DNA of 64,000 nucleotides. Source: Barthelona sp. PCE. Lineage: Eukaryota; Metamonada: BaSk clade. The stretch is from positions 930,001 to 994,000 of the forward strand of contig JAUFOR010000004.1 in assembly GCA_040285745.1 (NCBI GenBank). Reading direction: 5' to 3'. The position numbers were made by a program, and so were the translations under genes. This document shows positions 44,720 to 52,501 of this stretch, piece by piece; positions within the stretch are counted from its first letter, which is position 1; every line of letters begins with the position of its first letter. The notes beneath the pieces are model-generated. The model worked only from the letters and a program-made list of their open reading frames with translations. It did no database searches and had not been told where the DNA came from.

Positions 44720-46825
44720 ATGAATGATCTTGTTGCAGGTCTGCAAGACTCCGATTCGGGCGTTGTAGACAAGTGTTTGTCGCAGTTGAGAGAGTTGATA
44801 ATGTACAGTGACAACAATATGGATACTATAACAAATCGGCAAACTCTCTTATCATTAAACATAACCGAACACATATGTCGTATCATCACAACCTTCCCGA
44901 GCATATCTATGCGTCGTTCAGCTGCTCTTATTCTAGCACTTCTTCAAATGTCCGACTTTGAGGGTCACATTCAAAGAGATATAAAGCGCTATCAATTACA
45001 CGCATCGCTCGTTAAAACGCTCCAGGATCTGTTTAAACAACACTTAGAAGATCTAAATGCTCGTACCGGGGTTGATGAAGATAAACTTGTAAGACAATTC
45101 AAGGACGAGGCTCAGGAGCTGATGTTTTTACTGCAACAGCTGATCATTGACAATGACAGCAAAACCAATCTAGTGGGATCTAATGTTTGTTTTGTATTGG
45201 GACAAATTGTGAATCATACTTTAGATGTAGAACTTACAAGACATGCTCTAAATGTAATGCACAAGCTCAGTTCTCTTTCCTCATTTAAGAATGAGTTGAC
45301 AATTATCCGTATTATACCATTTCTTATACAGACAGCAGTTGACACTTATGAATATTGTAATAGTGTTGAGTTAACGGAGACTATTGCTGCTGCACGAATC
45401 CCATCCAAGAAAAGATCCCTCATCGAGTTCTTTAAGACACTTGTATGGGGTTTAGAACGTTTGATGACAATTTCACCAAAGGAGTGTATTACACCGTTTC
45501 TTCCAAAACTTGTTAAATACGTTCTAACTGTACTAAACGATGACATGATGTTCCTCCCAATTGCAGCACATTTCCTGCGAGCGCTAACAGAGCTTAAATG
45601 TTTTGAGGATATCCTTATGTGTTATCCCTCTTATCTTTCATTTGTTCCCGATGATGACGTTTCATCAACGGAGGAGGAGGTCATGATCCTGGAAGCGGAC
45701 AGGTTCAACAAGCCCAGACCGTTAGTGTCGAATATGTTAATGCTTGAAGAGGATATGCCTTCTTTGGAACTTGGTCTTTTTTCCAATTTTGCCACTGCTC
45801 TTGTTAATTTGTTATCAAATTGTGATTGTAGCGACGTTGGAATGTGCGCAAGCCTCGATGATCTATTGGATATCGTAAATCGTTTGGCAAGCAACAGCAA
45901 TTTCTGTTCAGTTTTGGTTGAGAACACTCGAATAGCTACAGTTGTTTTTATCGGTATGACACGATTAGACATCCCCTTTGCTACGCGAAGAAACCTTGCA
46001 ACGTTGATTTCTAGTGGTGTATTTGGTGGTCAGGTTAAGGGTTTTGTTATTAAATATGTTATACCTTTGCTGTTCAGCAGACCAAAGGGAACTGACATGA
46101 ACGCCATAATCAACTCAGATAATACACACAGACTGTTATACAAGGCGTACAGTCATTGCGTAAGCGGCCAGTTCCATCTTTACGTCGACACAATGGACGG
46201 ATTCAATCCTGATATCGTAGAGAAGGAATTCAGTACTTTCCATCGAGCACTCTTTGTTGTAACAGATGAGAACAAAATGTATAGATACCTTCCTCCGTTG
46301 CAATGCGCAAATGCTCTTGCGGTAGGTCGTGCAGCACTTTTTCGTGTGATTGGTTCCGCAATGTCATGGTCTCACCTTTTTTCTAATGAGATTATCAACT
46401 CAGATTCATGGAAGGATCTTGTCCCAAATATTCCTTGCAAATTATTTCCCTTTTCCATTTTCGTTCCATTGTTAGACGATAATAATACATTATATTATGC
46501 GAGTTTAAATGGTATTTCATATCCTAGGTTAGCTGAAGATACTATCAGCATTGAGTTGAGAGATGCTGTGCGGATTTGTAGATATGGGTTTTATCGTTAT
46601 AAATACGAAGTTGATGGAGAAATTATGGAAATGAAGTTAAGATGTGCCGAATGGGATGAAATAAGCTTGTTGGGGTTATTTGTTAACATATTTAGTGGGT
46701 ATATTGATCGTGATTTTGAAGTTAATTTCTTTACTAGCAAAACTTTAGATGAAAAAGCAAAAATGAAACAAATAACTTTAGCAATGAATCAATTGGTTAA
46801 GGTCAAGCAGTACGAGTCTCTTTAG
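44720..46825 (+). CDS. alpha-helical ARM/HEAT-type repeat protein with possible HECT-like N-lobe
   Basis: This 701-residue intracellular protein has an N-terminal ~450 residues of paired amphipathic helices typical of ARM/HEAT repeats (for example SLLSLNITEHICRII, RRSAALILALLQM, ELMFLLQQLI). About 500-600 contains FSTFHRALFVVTDENKMYRYLPP, then ALAVGRAALFRVIGSAM, then LFSNEII, which by order resembles the start of a HECT E3 N-lobe (Y/F-x-x-F-x-x-hG-h-h-x-G-x-A). If so, the C-lobe with the catalytic Cys is missing, since the protein ends about 130 residues later. No family is firmly recognised. AATAAA begins eight bases after the TAG stop. Confidence 0.6.
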   Translation: MNDLVAGLQDSDSGVVDKCLSQLRELIMYSDNNMDTITNRQTLLSLNITEHICRIITTFPSISMRRSAALILALLQMSDFEGHIQRDIKRYQLHASLVKTLQDLFKQHLEDLNARTGVDEDKLVRQFKDEAQELMFLLQQLIIDNDSKTNLVGSNVCFVLGQIVNHTLDVELTRHALNVMHKLSSLSSFKNELTIIRIIPFLIQTAVDTYEYCNSVELTETIAAARIPSKKRSLIEFFKTLVWGLERLMTISPKECITPFLPKLVKYVLTVLNDDMMFLPIAAHFLRALTELKCFEDILMCYPSYLSFVPDDDVSSTEEEVMILEADRFNKPRPLVSNMLMLEEDMPSLELGLFSNFATALVNLLSNCDCSDVGMCASLDDLLDIVNRLASNSNFCSVLVENTRIATVVFIGMTRLDIPFATRRNLATLISSGVFGGQVKGFVIKYVIPLLFSRPKGTDMNAIINSDNTHRLLYKAYSHCVSGQFHLYVDTMDGFNPDIVEKEFSTFHRALFVVTDENKMYRYLPPLQCANALAVGRAALFRVIGSAMSWSHLFSNEIINSDSWKDLVPNIPCKLFPFSIFVPLLDDNNTLYYASLNGISYPRLAEDTISIELRDAVRICRYGFYRYKYEVDGEIMEMKLRCAEWDEISLLGLFVNIFSGYIDRDFEVNFFTSKTLDEKAKMKQITLAMNQLVKVKQYESL

Positions 46826-47038
46826 TATTTAATAAACTTAATGAATAGTCATTTGACAGGTTTGTTTGTTGACAAACATTGCAAATTGTGAAAAAGCTCA
46901 TTTTTTTGAACTGCTTTTTTGAAAACTCTTTCGGGAAAATGTGGTCACTATAGTATTAAAGTTTGTTATAAGTGAACAGTTTAGAAAACACTTGATTACC
47001 AACTATTGTTACTCGTATAACCTCTTTCAGAGATATCA
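46826..47038. promoter_or_regulatory. upstream region of the phytochelatin-synthase-like gene
   Basis: This 213-base AT-rich spacer holds a short hairpin (TGTTTGT-TG-ACAAACA, near 46863-46878) and AAAAAGCTCATTTTTTT at about 46891-46907. Just before the start codon, TAACCTCTTTCAG (ending at 47030) looks like a branch-site, pyrimidine tract and acceptor, but no matching donor is convincing. Confidence 0.3.
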
Positions 47039-47773
47039 ATGAATATTTCACTTGTGGCACCATTCATAATACTGCTAGCTGTTTCAACTGCATCAGCACT
47101 ACCGTTTATGATGACAAAAAGTACGGTTACAGTTGAAACAGAATCTCCCGGTCTTGATACATCACCAGACATCATTGATTTGAATTCCACTGTTGGGCAA
47201 ACCTTCTTCAAGCAATTAAAATCACATTATCATTACAACCACATCCATAAATTCTACAGGCCGCAGCTCAAAAACCACTGTGGTATTGCCACTGCAGTTA
47301 TTGGTATGAATACTCTGTTGAATGCGGATGTATGGACCCAAAAGTCTATTTTCACACAAGATGTTACTCGATTTCTAAATGAAAGTACAGTTTACAAACA
47401 AGGAATGACTTTAGACAATTTATTCAAGGTAATAGCTGCCGTTTCAGACATCCCACAGATGGAAAGAATGGTTTTTCAACCAAAGAAGATGATGGACGTT
47501 TTTCAAAGGGATGTGAAACGGTTTTATTCAAATTCATTTATGAGCGGTTTAATGGCTATCAATCTCAATAGAAAGACTCTCTGGGGAGCCGGTGGTGGCC
47601 ATTTCTTGCTCGTTGCTAGTGAAATTAACGAACATGGTTATATTCTTTTGCATGAAGTTTCTGCCACACGCCCCAGTTTCTTCGTTAAGGTTGAGTCTCT
47701 TGTTTATTCAATGAGCACCCCCGATTCTGTCAGTCTACTTCCAAGAGGTTGGATCTCTTTACTTAACGCTTAG
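47039..47773 (+). CDS. secreted phytochelatin-synthase-like protein (peptidase C83 fold)
   Basis: This 244-residue protein has a signal peptide (MNISLVAPFIILLAVSTASA), then a papain-like phytochelatin synthase catalytic domain. The nucleophile is Cys81 (NHCGIATAVIGMNTLL), the His is His188 (GAGGGHFLLVAS), and the third position is Glu206 (LLHEVSATRPSFFVKVESL). Spacings of 107 and 18 residues match those of plant PCS1 (Cys56, His162, Asp180), with Asp replaced by Glu. PCS enzymes join or cleave gamma-Glu-Cys units of glutathione, giving metal-binding phytochelatins; short one-domain members often act as glutathione peptidases. Secretion or lysosomal routing is unusual, since plant PCS is cytosolic. 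The plant C-terminal Cys-rich sensor domain is absent. Confidence 0.8.
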   Translation: MNISLVAPFIILLAVSTASALPFMMTKSTVTVETESPGLDTSPDIIDLNSTVGQTFFKQLKSHYHYNHIHKFYRPQLKNHCGIATAVIGMNTLLNADVWTQKSIFTQDVTRFLNESTVYKQGMTLDNLFKVIAAVSDIPQMERMVFQPKKMMDVFQRDVKRFYSNSFMSGLMAINLNRKTLWGAGGGHFLLVASEINEHGYILLHEVSATRPSFFVKVESLVYSMSTPDSVSLLPRGWISLLNA

Positions 47774-48311
47774 GTTTTTCATTTTGTATTAGTTGGTTTT
47801 CTATTTAGGTTATGTTTGCTTTGGTAATGAAGGTTAGTATTTAAAATTCTTCACGCTACACGAAAGCAATTGTTTTTTATTAGTATTTATGATTCCATAA
47901 TGCCAAAATAAATATATTTTTTTTCACTCAAAATTCGTTTGTTCATCGAAATAATTGAATCTGAGGTTCTGTGTCTTGTCGGTGCAAACAAACCCGGCAT
48001 CATTGTATTTTGCTGTAAGGAAATGAGGTTCTATCTCACAGGTATTCACTTTTCTTTTCATTGCTTTAGTTATCAGCCAAACAAGTATGAAACGCAATAC
48101 ATGTTGTAATGGTATGCGAGATTATCCTCAATTAGGAAAATATTTTCTCTCAATTGCTAATAAAGTGCTCTTAACCAGCGCAAAAAGGAACCACCGTTCA
48201 TCCATGCCTCTGAAACAACACAACGTTCCTCAAAGCAAGCTCAAAAAGAGTATGGAATGTGCAGAATTTGTTCTTTTCTAGAAATCCATTTTTTCACCCT
48301 TTTCTATTTAA
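47774..48311. other. intergenic, possible tiny gene, otherwise empty
   Basis: This 538-base AT-rich spacer starts with a poly-A signal candidate (AAATAAATAT near 47907-47916). A 64-codon plus-strand frame at 48087-48281 encodes a Lys-rich, unrecognised peptide. It could be extended by splicing out GTATTCACTT...GCTTTAG (28 nt, 48041-48068) to join an upstream ATG at 48024. Nothing in the peptide supports function, and I regard it as doubtful. Confidence 0.25.
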
Positions 48312-49439
48312 ATGAAATACGCAGAATCGATCACAATTGGCAACAGAACGTCATCCAATAAGCTGTTTAAAAGTGCTACTTATGAAGGTGCTCCATACCT
48401 TGTTGAGGATGATTTAAATCAATATGTCAACTACTATAAATCAGTCACTGACTGTGGTATCGTTACTGTTGGATTTTCCACAGTAGACTCAGAAGAACGT
48501 TATTACGGTCTTCCCCAAGTATCTTGGACAGGCGATGGTTCTGATCATTGGAAAACACGCATCCCTGTGGCTTTAAATCAGATTAGAGAAGCAAATCCAT
48601 CCACTTTGTATCTTCAACAACTCGCTCATCCTGGTTATTTTTCTGGCAATGACAAAATGGTTCCCTCCATGATTGAGGGTGTCACTGAAGATGCCACTGT
48701 CCTTACTGATGAACAAATTGATGTTATCCTTGACAAATTTGTGGAAGCAGCTGTTGCAATTGAGAAAGCCACATTTGACGGAGTTGTTTTACACACCGCA
48801 CATCACTTTTTACTATCCATGCTTGTTAGCCCCTTCTTCAACGTTAGAGAAGGCAAATATTCTGTTGTTCAAATGCCTGGTGTAATGGCTGATCTAGTTG
48901 GTCGTATTAAGGAAGCAACTGGTGATGACTTTATTGTAATGGCAAAGATCAACACTGAGGACTATATTAAGCCCGAACTTGGCCTGGGTCTTACTGCTGG
49001 AGGGTCCACATTCATTGTGGAGCAGATGGCTTTGGCTGGATGTGATGGTTTTGTAGCATCTGGTGCTGGAAACTTGGCATGTACAATGGGTGCTGCAAAG
49101 ACAGGCAAACCTCTTCCTGAAAAACAAGCTGTATTCAAGGCCGTAACACGCATGTGGAAAACAGCCCTCACACGTCTCGAGTCAAAGGCTGTTGTTATAG
49201 GTATTAATCTCATTAGAACTGGAACTGTCATGGATGAATTGATCGAGAATGAGTATTGTGACATGATTGGTTTTGGTAGAGCAATAATGCGTGAGCGCGA
49301 TCTGTGCACCAAACTTTTAAATGATATTGATTATACTGGTACCTGTAAGAACTGTAATTTCTGCTTCCAGAAGCTCGGTGAGATTGGTATTTGTGATATA
49401 GAGGGACAATGTGCTCTCAAACACTTCCGTGGTGTATAA
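48312..49439 (+). CDS. NADH:flavin oxidoreductase, old yellow enzyme type
   Basis: This 375-residue TIM-barrel flavoenzyme is of the OYE/2,4-dienoyl-CoA reductase type. Visible parts are LFKSATYEGAPYLV near the N terminus, LYLQQLAHPGYFSG (substrate/FMN site), HTAHHFLLSMLVSPFFNVREGKYS (the AHGYLLxQFLSPxxNxRxDxYG signature with changes) and IGFGRAIMRERDL. The C-terminal CKNCNFCFQ, then GICDIEGQCA, supplies four to five Cys that may bind an iron-sulfur cluster, as in the BaiC/dienoyl-CoA reductase subgroup. The second, pyridine-nucleotide domain of those larger enzymes is missing. It probably reduces enoates, quinones or xenobiotics in the cytosol. There is no targeting signal. It converges with the EGF gene, 44 bases apart. 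Confidence 0.9.
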   Translation: MKYAESITIGNRTSSNKLFKSATYEGAPYLVEDDLNQYVNYYKSVTDCGIVTVGFSTVDSEERYYGLPQVSWTGDGSDHWKTRIPVALNQIREANPSTLYLQQLAHPGYFSGNDKMVPSMIEGVTEDATVLTDEQIDVILDKFVEAAVAIEKATFDGVVLHTAHHFLLSMLVSPFFNVREGKYSVVQMPGVMADLVGRIKEATGDDFIVMAKINTEDYIKPELGLGLTAGGSTFIVEQMALAGCDGFVASGAGNLACTMGAAKTGKPLPEKQAVFKAVTRMWKTALTRLESKAVVIGINLIRTGTVMDELIENEYCDMIGFGRAIMRERDLCTKLLNDIDYTGTCKNCNFCFQKLGEIGICDIEGQCALKHFRGV

Positions 49440-49479
49440 TTTAACACTTGTATGGCAATATGTAAATTATTTTTTTAAA

Positions 49480-49485
49480 TTTATT
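49480..49485 (-). terminator. AATAAA overlapping the stop of EGF paralogue A
   Basis: The gene ends TTA TAA TAA ATT; AATAAA begins inside the stop codon. Confidence 0.45.
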
Positions 49486-52060
49486 ATAAATTCTGAGAAT
49501 GAATTATATTCATTTCAGTTGAATTAAGTGAAGGTTCAACAAAAAGAGCGTTTCTTTTAGTCTTTTTCTTTTCTTTTTTGCAACAACATTTACGACAACA
49601 ACAGCAACAAAAAACCAATACAACTGCAGCTGCAATGGTAGGGATAATTAAATCAATTTCTTCTTCATAGAAACCTGATTCAAAATAGCAAATTTTTCCT
49701 TCTTCATGCCCACAAACATCAACCATTTCAATTTCAAAGAATGTTGCTTCAATGCCACCATTTATGTAATCGGAGTAATGCAATCCGTAGAATACATTTC
49801 CTTTCATTGTTGAAAAGACAACAGGACCTTCTTTAAAAGGTAAATCTTCTGTATTCATGTAAAACGTTTTGTATTCATTGGTAAAATAATGATATACAAC
49901 AACAGGATATCCATGAACTAGATTATATCCAAACCAAAGGAAACGATAGTCTCCAATGGGATGAAAATAACCACCACCATTAAATCCCTTTTTAAAATCA
50001 TTCACTTCTTTGTAAGTTACTGAACCATTTTCTACATTATAGGTAACTTCTTCATCATAATCAATTTGTATGATATTTTCGCTGTCAAACATTCCAGTTT
50101 GCGCATATCTTGATAATCTTCTTTCAACCACTATATGTGAAATAGACAGTGAATCAACAGAACTCTTCATCAAATAATCTTCATTGTAATCGTCCATATC
50201 CTTGCTTCTACCGGATATGAACATTGTATTACCATTGGTAAAGAATATTGGATCACCAAGGGCTGTTGAAGGTGGACTAATTTCTGGCAATAGTTGAGTT
50301 AATGCCACAGATTTTGTATTGAAGTCAATATCAATAACTCTATAATCCCATGAATCAAATCCGCAATAAATTCTGACCATACTAACATCGTCTGTCAAAC
50401 TCGAGCAACCATTTTCAATCTCACTAAAGTAATCCAAAGCATCTTTTGTGAATGTGAGATCTGAGACACCAAGTATTGAATTCTTAGATGAATCATATTT
50501 TGCAATATGAGGTTGAACTGAAGAAATGAGATATATGTCATTGTTAAATTTAAACATATAATCTGCTTTAACCTTTAGTTTTGTTTTTAATTTCAAAGCA
50601 CCAGCTTTACCGATTGCGTTTTTTGGTAATTTTGCAGAACCCACTGAAGCCCACACAGTAATATCTGCTGCAGTAGCATCTTCAATAATACCCCTCATAT
50701 ATTCCCTTGCACCAACACCAGTTAATGAATAAGTGATACTTGTGCAATTGACATTTGAAATGCTACAAGTGTACTTGATTAAACCTCGATCTTCCTCACC
50801 ACACAAAACGAGTATGTTGTCTTTATCTATTAATTTGGCAGACCCACCAAAACAGCTGAAAGTATAGTTTAGTTTTTGATGTTGTTCAGTGGAAATATCG
50901 AATAAATCTATTACTAAATGAACATTTTCATCATTAAAATTATCAAAACTTCGTATTATCGAAAATAATGAACCATAGTTTGAGACTATACAATCATTAT
51001 CACATGGAATTGAAGAGCTGACAACAGTGCTAACAGAACCATCCGTCATATCGACCTTTGTGATCGTAGAGTTACTCACATCCGAAATATTTCCTCCTCC
51101 AATATAAACAATATCGGGCTTACTAGAATGATACAACCCATATCCACCTGCAGGAAGCACTGTCTTGTTAAATTCATGAATTTCAGTCCAACTCAGATTA
51201 TTGGGCGAAAATTTAAACATCTTATACTCGTTTAATCCAACAATCGTCATTAGGCTTTTGTCATCAGCGTAAACAGTAGTTAAACAGTTACTTTTCAACC
51301 ATTGTGATGTCTTATTGAATGCTGTGCATCTATTAATAAATATAGGATCTCCATTATGGTGAATTACTCCTTGTGGATATTTATCCAAATTCATCAACTC
51401 ACCAACAATTGGACGACGGTCAGCAGTTACTTTAACACAAACATTGTCAACCATTTTGTATCCACCAACACAAGTACATTGATTATCAACAACAATAGCC
51501 TTAGAGGGGCATGAACTTACAGCTGTTTCATTGCAGTGCGTACCAGTTAAACCAGAATTACAAGTGTATGAAAAAGGAGCTGTACATACTGCATTAGACG
51601 GCATTCCAGGACAGTCGAATTCATTGCAATCAGGTCCTGAACGTCCAGGTTGGCACGATGTGCAAGATGTATTTGCCATTTTAAGGGGATTTTTGCATAA
51701 AGTCTGATTGGGACCAACACAATCAATAATGCTTGTATCGTATGTACCGCAATCGAACAAGCTACATGAACTTCCTCCATACCCTGCTGCACACACACAT
51801 GTGTGAGATGTTACATTACAAACTTGGTTTAAGTTACACGTTCCATTACATGGAATAATGCATGCGCTCTTATTTGAATTACTTATCTCAAAGGACTTAC
51901 AAGAGGAACAGTAGAGCATGGTTGAACTTGAATAACGTTGTTCCGCACACTCAGTGCACGTTCCATCATAACCACTAAAACCAGCAGGGCAAGGGACTCG
52001 TTCTCCTGCAACAAAGACAGTAACCAGGGTCAAAAATACGAAGAGTTTAGCACTCAGCAT
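49484..52060 (-). CDS. type I membrane protein with EGF-like repeats and beta-propeller-like region (paralogue A)
   Basis: This 858-residue protein starts with a signal peptide (MLSAKLFVFLTLVTVFVAG) and continues with a Cys-rich array at about 20-210: CPAGFSGYDGTC, CNLNQVCNVTSHTCVCAAGYGG, CNSGLTGTHCNE and CTCVGGYKMVDNVC, which are EGF-like units. About 215-790 has kelch-like blades (GLNEYKMFKFSPNNLSW, YGLYHSSKPDIVYIGGG). A single membrane helix at about 805-822 (IIPTIAAAVVLVF) is followed at once by CCCCCRKCCCKK and a Lys-rich tail ending FVEPSLNSTEMNIIHSQNL. Many N-glycosylation sites are present. It is most likely a surface receptor or adhesin. Its closest relative is the adjacent gene. Its stop overlaps AATAAA at 49480-49485. 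Confidence 0.85.
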   Translation of the reverse strand: MLSAKLFVFLTLVTVFVAGERVPCPAGFSGYDGTCTECAEQRYSSSTMLYCSSCKSFEISNSNKSACIIPCNGTCNLNQVCNVTSHTCVCAAGYGGSSCSLFDCGTYDTSIIDCVGPNQTLCKNPLKMANTSCTSCQPGRSGPDCNEFDCPGMPSNAVCTAPFSYTCNSGLTGTHCNETAVSSCPSKAIVVDNQCTCVGGYKMVDNVCVKVTADRRPIVGELMNLDKYPQGVIHHNGDPIFINRCTAFNKTSQWLKSNCLTTVYADDKSLMTIVGLNEYKMFKFSPNNLSWTEIHEFNKTVLPAGGYGLYHSSKPDIVYIGGGNISDVSNSTITKVDMTDGSVSTVVSSSIPCDNDCIVSNYGSLFSIIRSFDNFNDENVHLVIDLFDISTEQHQKLNYTFSCFGGSAKLIDKDNILVLCGEEDRGLIKYTCSISNVNCTSITYSLTGVGAREYMRGIIEDATAADITVWASVGSAKLPKNAIGKAGALKLKTKLKVKADYMFKFNNDIYLISSVQPHIAKYDSSKNSILGVSDLTFTKDALDYFSEIENGCSSLTDDVSMVRIYCGFDSWDYRVIDIDFNTKSVALTQLLPEISPPSTALGDPIFFTNGNTMFISGRSKDMDDYNEDYLMKSSVDSLSISHIVVERRLSRYAQTGMFDSENIIQIDYDEEVTYNVENGSVTYKEVNDFKKGFNGGGYFHPIGDYRFLWFGYNLVHGYPVVVYHYFTNEYKTFYMNTEDLPFKEGPVVFSTMKGNVFYGLHYSDYINGGIEATFFEIEMVDVCGHEEGKICYFESGFYEEEIDLIIPTIAAAVVLVFCCCCCRKCCCKKEKKKTKRNALFVEPSLNSTEMNIIHSQNL

Positions 52061-52501
52061 CTTACTGAAGCTATAATGAAAAGAGAAATAAGTTAAAAAT
52101 GAAAATAATATAAATGTATTGAGTATTGAGTGTCTGCGATTGTAGTTAATCTATACGAAGGTTGGTTGTCGTAAGAAAGCTATTTAGTTAAAGTTAAATG
52201 AACAACTGGTAGTAAAAGGGGAAAAATAGTAAAAAATAGGAGAATTGGTTTCGGAAAATGCTCATATTTACATATTTGAAACTTTATAGAATTTTTTAAA
52301 AGAAGAAACAATCATTATAGTATTATTAAATATTAAAGAAATTTTTATTCCAGTGTACATGAATTTTGCAAGTATATGCGGTCATATTGGGCTTGATATA
52401 AGTAATATCAATATTTTAAAGCAGATAGTGTCAAAATTGAACACAAATCGAAAAATTGTTTACAATTGACTGATGGCATCAAGTTAAGGGAAAGCCTCTG
52501 A
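52061..52501. promoter_or_regulatory. intergenic between the EGF paralogues
   Basis: This 441-base strongly AT-rich spacer lies downstream of paralogue B and upstream of paralogue A, both minus. GGAAAATGCTCATA at 52253-52266 is another copy of the recurrent AAAATGCTC core, about 195 bases upstream of paralogue A. No gene or RNA is recognised. Confidence 0.35.

Noticed and set aside
48024-48281. Small two-exon gene with a 28-nt intron
   Set aside because: The donor GTATTC and acceptor are weak, there is no CTAAC branch site and the peptide is uninformative; kept only as a remark in the intergenic entry.
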